Of a DNA stretch of 21,052 nt, positions 1 through 7,037 are shown in pieces (position 1 is the stretch's first letter; each line of letters starts with the position of its first letter). The DNA comes from Myxococcales bacterium (GTDB lineage Bacteria > Myxococcota_A > Polyangia > Haliangiales > J016): positions 1 to 21,052 of the forward strand of contig JABAAV010000017.1 of NCBI GenBank assembly GCA_014238595.1. Direction: 5' to 3'. The notes beneath the pieces were generated by a model that did not search any database, had not been told where the DNA came from, and was given only the letters and a program-made list of their open reading frames with translations. Both the position numbers and the translations under genes were made by a program.

Positions 1-1294
1 GCATGACGGCATGGGCGGTGGTAGCTGATCCTGCGAAGAAGTCAAGGATGATATCTTCCTCACTGGTGTTAGCTATCTGTAAAATTCTATTTAAAAGCCT
101 AACTGGTTTTGGACCATCAAAATATCCCTTGTCATCGAAAAGGGCTTTGACTTCTTGACGACCTTCTTGGTTATGACCTACTTCTTTGTGCATCCATAAA
201 GTCGTTGCCACCATTCCATCTTGAACTTCAGAAAGGAAACGTTTCAACCGTGGAACGTTTCCGCTATCAGTTCCAAACCAAATTCTATTATCATCAATAA
301 GTTTCTGAAATTTTTCTTCTGAAACACGCCAGCAAGAACCATGTGCAGGATTTACCACTCGGCCACTTGGAGTGGTGATTGGATAGTCGTATTTTTCAGA
401 GTAGGTTTTTACAGTCAAATTATCTGACATCCAAACACCTCGCGAATCGTTATCTGGATTTTTATATCTATTGTTTTGTTCATCTGTTCTGGACAAACGA
501 CCAGCCTCAAAAAATTCCGAGTTTTTACAGTAAATCAAAACGTAGTCGTGGTTTTCAGATAAGTACTTAGCATCATTTTTGGGAGAAAACGCCCTTTGCC
601 AGATCACATTTGCGATGAAATTTTCTGCTCCAAATATTTCATCACATAATTTTCTAAGATTATGTACTTCATAATCATCAATAGATATAAAAATCACGCC
701 ATCATCTCTTAGAAGATTTCTTGCCAGCTTCAGTCGTGGATACATCATACGCAACCAATCAGAATGAAAGCGACCATTAGATTCTTTGTTGGATACAAGT
801 CGGTTCCCGTCCTCATCTTTTTGTCCGGAAGATCGCAAATATTCTTCAGCTGATTCAATAAAATTGTCAGAGTAAATAAAATCTTTGCCCGTGTTATACG
901 GCGGGTCGATGTAGATCATCTTCACCTTGCCGAGATAGGTTTCCTTCAGAAGTTTGAGAGCATCCAGATTATCACCTTCGATAAAGAGGTTTCCGGTGTT
1001 ATCAAAATCTACGCTTTCTTTACGACATGGACGTAGAGTTTTAGTAATGTGCGCATTGGCGGTACACAGTGCTTTTTTCTTGCCAGGCCAGTTCAGATGG
1101 TAACGCTCCTGATCCTCCTGTGGTCCTTCCACAATTGAATTTGCCAATTCCTGCCGCAACAGATCAAAATCGATAACCTTTTTCGTATTGCCATCTTCAT
1201 CGGTTGATTCTGTGACGCACCCCGGAAACAGGGCTGCCAGTTTTGCGATATTATCTTCTACAAAGTTAGGGCTGTGCATTTTTAATTTTTTCAT
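1..1294 (-). CDS. Type III Mod-like site-specific DNA methyltransferase (partial, C-terminus outside window)
   Basis: Translating the minus strand from the ATG at 1294 gives 431 codons open to the window edge. The protein is a beta-class amino-methyltransferase, probably adenine-N6, using S-adenosylmethionine. Motif IV DPPYNTG lies at about residues 130-136, preceded by FIEGDNLDALKLL (about 104-116), and motif I-like DFFAGSAT at about 418-425 near the cut end. The order IV before I is that of the beta class, to which type III Mod subunits belong. AGGA stands 8 nt before ATG 1294; an alternative ATG at 1279 lacks this. The gene is 28 nt downstream of the DUF4391 gene and in the same direction as the helicase gene, so the three look like one operon. 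Modification of host DNA for the defence module is inferred. A Res-type nuclease could lie beyond the left edge. Family call is firm; the system type is not. Confidence 0.9.
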   Translation of the reverse strand, partial: MKKLKMHSPNFVEDNIAKLAALFPGCVTESTDEDGNTKKVIDFDLLRQELANSIVEGPQEDQERYHLNWPGKKKALCTANAHITKTLRPCRKESVDFDNTGNLFIEGDNLDALKLLKETYLGKVKMIYIDPPYNTGKDFIYSDNFIESAEEYLRSSGQKDEDGNRLVSNKESNGRFHSDWLRMMYPRLKLARNLLRDDGVIFISIDDYEVHNLRKLCDEIFGAENFIANVIWQRAFSPKNDAKYLSENHDYVLIYCKNSEFFEAGRLSRTDEQNNRYKNPDNDSRGVWMSDNLTVKTYSEKYDYPITTPSGRVVNPAHGSCWRVSEEKFQKLIDDNRIWFGTDSGNVPRLKRFLSEVQDGMVATTLWMHKEVGHNQEGRQEVKALFDDKGYFDGPKPVRLLNRILQIANTSEEDIILDFFAGSATTAHAVM

Positions 1295-1322
1295 CGTAAG
1301 ATTCCTGTGTTTCTTTGCCTTT

Positions 1323-1625
1323 TCAGCGTTTTAAACTCTCAATTTCCTGCTTCCGTACGTTTAGTGTTTGGTTCAATTCCACTCGTTGATTGAACTGCTT
1401 CTTTTTCTTTATCTGGCTCTCCATCTGTTCAGCTTCGCGCTCTTTGACACGTAACAGATCAACTCTCGAGATGAAGTCATCCCAATTTTCATCTTGTCGC
1501 AAAAGGATAGGGATAAGACTTGTCAAAAGTGACTGATAAAGAGCTCCCATATTGAGTACCACGGGAAGTTCGGATGCCGGACCGTTGTCCTTCATCCAGG
1601 CGGATATGAAATAACTGCTGACCAC
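1323..1625 (-). pseudogene. DUF4391 protein, C-terminal part after an in-frame UGA
   Basis: This open frame begins at the codon directly after the UGA that ends 1626-1985 and is in the same frame, so it is the second half of one DUF4391-type gene rather than a separate gene. The first codon is GTG (1623-1625), with no ribosome binding site visible in front of it. The stretch VVSSYF...LPVVLNMGALYQSLL matches what I remember of the middle of DUF4391 proteins, and the C-terminal half is a charged, probably coiled-coil segment (about residues 56-100, rich in K, E, Q and R) ending in ESLKR. Joined with the upstream part and the stop codon, the product would be about 220 residues, the usual family size. 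It may be expressed by UGA readthrough, by reinitiation at GTG, or not at all. Confidence 0.7.
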
Positions 1626-1985
1626 TCACTGACTTTTGTCGGCTTCGCTGGGTCGCTTGTAACTGGCTGCATACTTGGTTTTGCTGCCATAGTTCAATTC
1701 AAAGAAAATGGGAGAAGGTATTGCCTTGTCTATTGTGTGTAGAATTGCTTGTGATAATTCCTCGGTTCTTAAGGATATAGAGAAAACCTGAATTTCCTGA
1801 ACACCATCACTGGCTGGAAGGTTAATCGTGGCCGGTGAAAGTTTGTGCGACCATATAATCTTTTCAACCTCCTTAACGAACAGCTCCTTTACCTTGCTGC
1901 TCGGCGTGGCATGATTATAGATTTTATTCTTGGCAAGCATCCTTCCAAATGCAGCCGCTTTTGGGAAATTATATAGCGGACTCAT
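1626..1985 (-). CDS. DUF4391 protein, N-terminal part, ends at in-frame UGA
   Basis: The 119-residue product starts SPLYNFPKAAAFGR after Met and continues through KELFVKEVEKIIWSHKL and YKRPSEAD, which I recognise as DUF4391. This family of unknown function sits between a large helicase and a Mod-like methyltransferase in many type III-like restriction/defence loci (recalled, not searched). The ATG at 1985 overlaps the helicase stop in an ATGA, so translation is probably coupled. The frame ends KSQ-UGA and then continues open as VVSSYF. As I recall the family, a tryptophan occupies the stop position, so a single TGG-to-TGA change would explain it. UGA is a normal stop in this genome, so recoding of the whole genome is unlikely. 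Either the gene is recently inactivated or a shortened N-terminal protein is made. Confidence 0.75.
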   Translation of the reverse strand: MSPLYNFPKAAAFGRMLAKNKIYNHATPSSKVKELFVKEVEKIIWSHKLSPATINLPASDGVQEIQVFSISLRTEELSQAILHTIDKAIPSPIFFELNYGSKTKYAASYKRPSEADKSQ

Positions 1986-4900
1986 ACTTTTTCCTCCTTA
2001 ACGACCAAGAAGGAAATTAATTCAAAATCATCCAGTCCATGAATAGGGTCTACCAAGGCGGTTGTATTTGTTCCTGAAAACAGACTGTCGATATCCTTGT
2101 CTTCTTTGACCTCAATCATCGTTCGGATTGCTTGGCCGAGAAGTTCTGAATATTTCAGCATATTTCTTCCATCATCCGTTTCAGCATTGAACGCCTTGCA
2201 TAAAGAAGTGCTTGGCTGCTCCTTTCCTTTGCAGCTTGTTCTTACGAGATCCAAAAGGGGTTTGACCTGCGTATGGTCTGTAATGACCTGACCATCATCG
2301 CTGATGTAGATGAGATAATATGGATGCAGCCGGTTATGTTGATTGATGTTGACGCCCGAATTTCTATTCCGGAGTGTAAAGATCACTCCCGGTTGTAATC
2401 CTATGTTTTCATTTGCTGCTACGATAGCGTGGAGTCCATTAGGCAAATGACCTAAGTCGCCATTGCTTTTTTTATAGTTCCACAGATCCATTTTGAAGTC
2501 ATTGAGTCCAAGATCAGTGATGGCGACACCCGTTTTCATGTCTTCCAGTTCAACGACCTCATTCTGGAGACGTTTGAGTTGTTCTTTCCGATAGCTTACG
2601 TCATTGGCCTGTGCAGAGAGTACATTGTCATCACCGGTAGCGGTAACATCGGCAATGACCATTTTATTTTCGACGCGCTCTTTTAGATTGATATATTCAT
2701 CCAAAGAGATATCCGGCCAGTAGTTCACCAATTGGATAGATTTGTTACATGATCCAATTCTATCCACACGACCGAATCGTTGAATGATGCGAACCGGATT
2801 CCAGTGAATGTCATAGTTGATCAGGTAGTCACAATCCTGAAGGTTTTGTCCCTCTGAGATACAGTCTGTTCCTATCAAAACGTCAATTTCACCTTGTTCT
2901 TCAGGACAGATCAGGTCTTTGTTTTTTGATATAGGGGAGAAAACAGTGAGGATGGACTGGAAATCATATCCTTTTTTGAGTGTGTTTTGGGGTGTGCTGC
3001 TTCCCGTTACTTTGCCTGTATGAATGCCCGAACGTAACAGATCTTCTGAAAGATTGTCATAAAGATAATTCGCCGTGTCAGTAAAAGCGGTGAAGATAAT
3101 GACTTTTTTATTATTTACATTGATTGGTTTGTTAATCTTGGCATTAACATGATTTTTTAAATGCTGTAATTTGTCATCGTCTTGTGGCGTGATTTTTTTC
3201 ATCGATTCTAATAGCGCTTGGATCATGACTAAATCAGCCTGCAAATCCTGTTGCCATGATTTCAAATCCATATCCGTTAGTTGAATTTCGATTTTTTTCC
3301 CAAAGGTCATTTCTTGTAAAATGTCATCGTCATCTACCATGGATATGGATTCCGATGAATCAGTGATTGTGGTCACTCCGCTGTTGCTATGGAATTGATC
3401 AATGGTTTGCAATATGTTTTGATGATTGTCATAAAGATTTTGCAAGGTTTTACGAAATGCAAATACTGAACTTTCAAGGCGTTTTAGCAAGTTGGTTGTC
3501 AATAATGCGACCAAGTTCTTCTCTCGATCCACTTGTTTTAATTTTCCTTTGCCACCTTCGACTTGAGTGTCATAACGTTCTTCATACTTATTGAGTCGGC
3601 TCGGAAGGATATAACTGACTGGTGCATAGATAGGTAACTTCAGTAACTTAAGCTGTTCAAAAATATCATTAAGACTCATGACATCATTGCGTGTTGTGAG
3701 TGGACAGCGATATGAAATAGGTTTTCTTCGTTCTGGAAAATGACCGATATCCGTGGTGTCATAGAATGTTTGAATATGTTTTCTTGATCGAGCAATGGTG
3801 ACACTATCGAGTAGTTCAAAAAAATCGATATCTAGTGAGGCAAGAATGGCTTGAGGTGTCCGTTGTTCAGGTTTTAATTTCGACCAATTATTGAATGCCT
3901 TTTGAGCACTTTTAAAAATGTCATCAATATTTCTGTTGCTTTTTAGATGTTGGGTTAATTTTTCAGAATCACCTTCATAGGCCAGTGCTAACTGATTGCG
4001 CAAATCGATGAAGCGATTGTTCACTGGAGTTGCTGAAAGCATGAGTACTTTTGTTTTAACTCCATTTTTGATGACGTTATTCATCAATTTCTGATAACGA
4101 GTTTCACGATCTTTAACAGCAAGGTTATTTCTGAAATTATGTGATTCATCGATCACAACGAGATCATAGTTGCCCCAGTTGATCTGATTTAATTTTGTTC
4201 CAAAGGATTCACCAGAGGTACGGTTTAAATCGGTATGACACAATACCTCATAGTTAAAACGGTCTTTAGAAAAGATGTTAGTCATCACGTTTCGGTTGTA
4301 GATGAGCCAGTTTTCAGCCAGTTTTTTAGGACACAAAAGCAATACGGACTTATTGCGAAGCTCATAGTATTTCATCACTGCTAATGCCGTGAAGGTTTTA
4401 CCCAAACCTACTGAGTCTGCTAAGATACAACCGTTGTATGTTTCCAATTTGTTGATAATACTGATTGCTGCATCCTGTTGGAAATTGAATAGTTTTTCCC
4501 AGATTTGAGTGTTTTGATAACCCGTCCGATCGTTTGCTAGGACATCTTCATCTATGTCATCGAGAAACTCTTGGAAGATGTTATATAGCATGATGAAATA
4601 GATAAGCTCAGGTGAATTCTCGTGATACACCGATTCGATATGTTGAACGACTTGTTCGGTGACAGCTTCCAATTGTTCAGGGTCATTCCAGATTTGATTA
4701 AATAGACCGAGATATTGAGCCGTTGAGGCCTTGTCATTCATTTTGTTAACGAAGTTCGATACCGCATTGCTTTTTTGATAGCCTAGATCTGCAGCTGTAA
4801 ACCCATTGATTGGGGCAAAAATGGTTGCATCATTATTGTTATTTTCCGTAGCTAAAAATGATTGCATTGGTGCGCTTGACGTATTGGATTTAAAGGTGAC

Positions 4901-5245
4901 TTTTTCTTTAATCCAGTTTGCACATTCTTTGGCGATAGCTTTTTGATTCAGTTCATTCTTGAGATGGATTTCAAACTCAGAACCATAGAGATTGCGCTCT
5001 CTTTCACGCTTTGGGATGAAAAATTCTCGATGTTCTTTTTTTATTTTATCTGTGGCCTGTTCAGCTGTAAAAGTTGGAGATGTAAAGACAAACTCTAATG
5101 ATTCAATGTTCGACAACTCTTTTTTAAGAGCTTCAAAGGCGTACATTGAGAAACAAGAGGCAGCAATTTTTAGTTTTGAACCAGAAGTGAGAGACGCTTT
5201 TAATTCGTTTCCGAAAAGAGTGTTGATGTTATCGATGACTGTCAT
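1982..5245 (-). CDS. SNF2-type superfamily 2 helicase with PLD-like N-terminus, defence-associated
   Basis: The 1087-residue protein is a DNA-dependent ATPase/helicase of superfamily 2. Visible motifs: Walker A DSVGLGKT (277-284), Walker B DESHNFR (366-372), motif III LSATPVNN (403-410), a helicase C domain from about 714 (KVIIFTAFTDTANYL), motif V GTDCISEGQNLQDCD (792-806) and motif VI QRFGRVDRIG (822-831). The N-terminal about 120 residues (KLKIAASCFSMYAFEALKKEL, FVFTSPTF) resemble the phospholipase-D-like module of similar helicases, but no HKD motif is visible, so nuclease activity is doubtful. It is the first intact gene of the helicase/DUF4391/methyltransferase set and overlaps the DUF4391 start by 4 nt. 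In such loci the helicase is thought to move on or remodel foreign DNA; this is inference. No damage is seen in the ATPase motifs, so the protein is probably active. Confidence 0.9.
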   Translation of the reverse strand: MTVIDNINTLFGNELKASLTSGSKLKIAASCFSMYAFEALKKELSNIESLEFVFTSPTFTAEQATDKIKKEHREFFIPKRERERNLYGSEFEIHLKNELNQKAIAKECANWIKEKVTFKSNTSSAPMQSFLATENNNNDATIFAPINGFTAADLGYQKSNAVSNFVNKMNDKASTAQYLGLFNQIWNDPEQLEAVTEQVVQHIESVYHENSPELIYFIMLYNIFQEFLDDIDEDVLANDRTGYQNTQIWEKLFNFQQDAAISIINKLETYNGCILADSVGLGKTFTALAVMKYYELRNKSVLLLCPKKLAENWLIYNRNVMTNIFSKDRFNYEVLCHTDLNRTSGESFGTKLNQINWGNYDLVVIDESHNFRNNLAVKDRETRYQKLMNNVIKNGVKTKVLMLSATPVNNRFIDLRNQLALAYEGDSEKLTQHLKSNRNIDDIFKSAQKAFNNWSKLKPEQRTPQAILASLDIDFFELLDSVTIARSRKHIQTFYDTTDIGHFPERRKPISYRCPLTTRNDVMSLNDIFEQLKLLKLPIYAPVSYILPSRLNKYEERYDTQVEGGKGKLKQVDREKNLVALLTTNLLKRLESSVFAFRKTLQNLYDNHQNILQTIDQFHSNSGVTTITDSSESISMVDDDDILQEMTFGKKIEIQLTDMDLKSWQQDLQADLVMIQALLESMKKITPQDDDKLQHLKNHVNAKINKPINVNNKKVIIFTAFTDTANYLYDNLSEDLLRSGIHTGKVTGSSTPQNTLKKGYDFQSILTVFSPISKNKDLICPEEQGEIDVLIGTDCISEGQNLQDCDYLINYDIHWNPVRIIQRFGRVDRIGSCNKSIQLVNYWPDISLDEYINLKERVENKMVIADVTATGDDNVLSAQANDVSYRKEQLKRLQNEVVELEDMKTGVAITDLGLNDFKMDLWNYKKSNGDLGHLPNGLHAIVAANENIGLQPGVIFTLRNRNSGVNINQHNRLHPYYLIYISDDGQVITDHTQVKPLLDLVRTSCKGKEQPSTSLCKAFNAETDDGRNMLKYSELLGQAIRTMIEVKEDKDIDSLFSGTNTTALVDPIHGLDDFELISFLVVKEEKV

Positions 5246-5377
5246 ACTTGTTGGGAGTCTTTTTCAAAGTAGAGTTCAAAGGTTATAATTTGACGTTTAT
5301 ACAACAATACGGATAATCTTTTCGGGTTGAATGCCGCGAATATGGGCGTCTTTGTTGATGTTTTCGAGTTTGAGCAT
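5246..5377 (-). pseudogene. Possible remnant of the N-terminus of a second helicase gene
   Basis: From ATG 5377 the minus strand encodes 26 codons, MLKLENINKDAHIRGIQPEK then IIRIVV, and stops at TAA 5297-5299. This resembles the start of another large SNF2/DUF3883-type helicase family (pattern: KLE.I..DA.IRGI.P..IVRVV), recalled from memory. In a second frame the same region goes on as ITFELYFEKDSQQV to a stop overlapping the helicase start at 5245, which fits the next beta strand of that domain (LTVYYKDSQG-like). A frameshift plus truncation of an ancestral gene would explain both. No good ribosome binding site precedes ATG 5377. It could instead be a short leader peptide or chance similarity. 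Confidence 0.35.
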
Positions 5378-5417
5378 GGTGGTTTTACATCGTTGTCGAT
5401 TGTATTGGTTGCTTCGA

Positions 5418-5426
5418 CCCCCCCCC
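5418..5426. repeat. Homopolymer tract of nine C (G9 on the minus strand)
   Basis: Nine C in a row stand 41 nt upstream of the remnant ATG at 5377 and about 170 nt upstream of the intact helicase start at 5245. It is by far the longest C or G run noticed in an AT-rich window. Such tracts slip during replication and could alter spacing in a promoter, but no promoter elements are clear around it. Confidence 0.85.
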
Positions 5427-5572
5427 AATGTATCAAAGAAAGCTATTCATATGCTACTAAAAGCGATCCACAAGCTACGGATAGGAACGAATTTTTCGGT
5501 TGATTATGATGGACATCGAGGTGATAGGGGCTTTGAGAAGAGTCGCAGAAAAATATCTGTCACAGTATAATA

Positions 5573-5652
5573 CGGTGTCATATCTTAACGGTGTCATATC
5601 TTAGCGATGTCATGTCCTAGCGGTGTCATATTCTAGCGATATCACAGCATAA
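5573..5652. repeat. Five tandem 16-bp units
   Basis: Units are at 5573-5588, 5589-5604, 5605-5620, 5621-5636 and 5637-5652. The first two differ at one base (CGGTGTCATATCTTAA / ...TTAG), the third and fourth differ at two to four, and the last is degenerate. The core is CG(G/A)TGTCATATCTTAG. Sequence at 5557-5572 may be a sixth decayed unit. There are no spacers and the unit is too short for CRISPR. It may be a protein-binding array or a plain minisatellite. Confidence 0.85.
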
Positions 5653-5742
5653 GGGATGATTGTCTGCAACAGATAGAACACAAACAAAGACAGAGATTTC
5701 AAGTTAACAATGAATGTCATCAATACAACGAACAACAACAAA

Positions 5743-5755
5743 CAAGATTGTCTTG
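5743..5755. promoter_or_regulatory. 13-bp palindrome CAAGATTGTCTTG
   Basis: Perfect 5-bp arms (CAAGA/TCTTG) flank a 3-nt centre, about 60-73 bp upstream of the -35-like box of the catabolic operon. It could be an operator for an unlinked regulator, since no regulator gene is in the operon. Short palindromes arise by chance, so support is weak. Confidence 0.2.
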
Positions 5756-5815
5756 AAAACAGACAGTTTATTTAAACAATCATGACAACTCGATTTGGTT
5801 TGATCTCATATTGGT

Positions 5816-5844
5816 TTGACCACAGCAAAAGATCCATATAGATT
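5816..5844 (+). promoter_or_regulatory. Putative promoter of the catabolic operon
   Basis: TTGACC (5816-5821), 17 nt, then TAGATT (5839-5844); TATAGA (5837-5842) is an alternative -10 with shorter spacing. Only 9 nt separate TAGATT from ATG 5854, and no Shine-Dalgarno is visible, so the mRNA may be leaderless or nearly so. Confidence 0.35.
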
Positions 5845-5853
5845 TAATCGGTC

Positions 5854-6264
5854 ATGAAGATTGTTTCTCCTGCCGAAATGCCAACACCCAAAGGGTATTC
5901 TCATGGCGTGGTTGCCTGTGGGAAAACACTGTATATTTCAGGGCAAATAGGGATGGATAACCATGGTCAAATGTCAGAAAATTTTGCGGAACAATTTGCC
6001 ACGGCATTAGGTCATGTTGTTAAAGTCACCCATGACGGTGGAGCTACGACCAACAATCTTGTTGCTATGACTATCTATGTCACTGATATGAAATGTTACA
6101 AACAACATCGTCAACAGTTACGAACTGTATGGCAGGCATGTATGGGAGATTATTATCCTACAATGACCTTGGTTGAAGTGTCTGGATTGTTTGAACCTGA
6201 TGCCCAAGTTGAGATACAAGCCATAGCGGTATTGCCTCAAGAAGACACGGTGAAATCATCATGA
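5854..6264 (+). CDS. Rid-family (YjgF/YER057c/UK114) protein lacking the RidA arginine
   Basis: The 136-residue protein matches the Rid fold: LYISGQIGMD (26-35), FAEQFATALGHV (44-55), YPTMTLVEV (101-109) and AQVEIQAIAVL (117-127). True RidA is a trimeric imine/enamine deaminase whose key arginine sits in the YPARS segment; here that position is Met104. The sequence is therefore a non-RidA subfamily, of the kind often found beside aromatic-CoA degradation genes. A role on a reactive enamine or imine, or on a ring-opening intermediate, is possible but inferred. It is the first gene of the operon and overlaps the crotonase start by 4 nt (ATGA). The ATG at 5854 has no Shine-Dalgarno and sits right after promoter-like hexamers. 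Confidence 0.88.
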   Translation: MKIVSPAEMPTPKGYSHGVVACGKTLYISGQIGMDNHGQMSENFAEQFATALGHVVKVTHDGGATTNNLVAMTIYVTDMKCYKQHRQQLRTVWQACMGDYYPTMTLVEVSGLFEPDAQVEIQAIAVLPQEDTVKSS

Positions 6265-7037
6265 GCATTGAACTTCATCATGCCGATAATGTTGCGACTA
6301 TCATTTTAAGCAGAGAGTTAAGTTTGAATGCATTAACCTTTGAAATGTATAAGGAATTGACAAGCATGTTTTCTTCGTCAAATGCATTGATGAATGCAAA
6401 GGCTGTTGTCATTACAGGCAAGGGTCGAGGTTTTTGTGCCGGTGGTGATCGTGATCACATCATTGCTAAACTCATCGATGCCCCTCAAGAGAAACTTGAT
6501 TGGTTTGCCCAATTAACATGTCAACTGATCACTCATATTCGGCATTACCCGCAGCCTGTGATTGCAGCCATTAATGGTGTAGCGGTAGGTGCTGGAGCGG
6601 TGATTGCAGCCGCTTGTGATTTACGTGTAGCATCGCCGCATGCTCGTATTGGTTTTGTATTTCCACAGGTAGGCCTGTCAGGTGCTGATATGGGTGCTTG
6701 TTATCTATTGCCAAGGCTTATTGGAACGGGTCGTGCCAGTGAGTTGTTGTTGTTGGGTGACATTATTGATGCCGATAAAGCCTATCAGATGGGATTGTTT
6801 AATGTTGTGACAGAGGATGCTCTTGGCTATGCGAAACAATGGGCAACACAATTAACGCAAGGAACCGCCCATGACATCACAAAACGAATGCTACGTTTAG
6901 AAGAGTCGATGGATTTTGATGAAGCCATGAAAGCGGAAGCTAAAACTCAAGCCGATTGTATGGCGAAACCATCATTCAAAAAAGCTTATGAAAACAGCAT
7001 CAAACAACGCATGCTTCACAAAGGAGAAGGTAGATGA
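6261..7037 (+). CDS. Crotonase-superfamily enzyme (enoyl-CoA hydratase/isomerase-like)
   Basis: The 258-residue protein has both oxyanion-hole segments of crotonases, GFCAGGD (57-63) and NGVAVGAG (105-112), followed by GFVFPQVGLSGADMGACYLL (131-150). The family binds acyl-CoA thioesters and stabilises an enolate. By position, the two glutamates of rat mitochondrial enoyl-CoA hydratase (Glu144, Glu164) correspond to Val114 and Gln136, so ordinary hydration is doubtful; hydrolase, isomerase or lyase chemistry is possible. The GADMGA..LLPR signature is one I associate with crotonases in aryl-CoA (salicylyl/aminobenzoyl-CoA type) clusters. It overlaps the Rid gene by 4 nt and the acyl-CoA dehydrogenase by 4 nt, so translation is probably coupled. 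Family is firm, reaction unknown. Confidence 0.9.
   Translation: MSIELHHADNVATIILSRELSLNALTFEMYKELTSMFSSSNALMNAKAVVITGKGRGFCAGGDRDHIIAKLIDAPQEKLDWFAQLTCQLITHIRHYPQPVIAAINGVAVGAGAVIAAACDLRVASPHARIGFVFPQVGLSGADMGACYLLPRLIGTGRASELLLLGDIIDADKAYQMGLFNVVTEDALGYAKQWATQLTQGTAHDITKRMLRLEESMDFDEAMKAEAKTQADCMAKPSFKKAYENSIKQRMLHKGEGR

Larger units (their letters stand above)
5378..5853. other. Intergenic region without a convincing gene
   Basis: About 476 nt separate the defence locus (minus) from the catabolic operon (plus). No frame shows a recognisable protein. It contains a C9 homopolymer (5418-5426), a five-unit 16-bp tandem repeat (5573-5652), a 13-bp palindrome (5743-5755) and promoter-like hexamers just before 5854. 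A 32-codon plus frame at 5506-5604 runs into the repeat and is not supported. The segment 5656-5800 is A-rich and simple, with no clear terminator hairpin. Confidence 0.6.

Noticed and set aside
1626..1628. UGA read as tryptophan (genetic code 4 or 25)
   Set aside because: The Rid, crotonase, acyl-CoA dehydrogenase, creatininase and lepA genes end at UGA with overlapping or close starts, so UGA is a normal stop.
5242..5436. 64-residue minus-strand gene upstream of the helicase
   Set aside because: Its first half runs through the C9 tract and looks non-coding; only its end may be part of a frameshifted helicase remnant.
5506..5604. Small plus-strand gene of 32 codons
   Set aside because: It has no ribosome binding site and no recognised family, and it ends inside the tandem repeat.
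5573..5652. CRISPR array
   Set aside because: Units are 16 bp, directly adjacent and without spacers.
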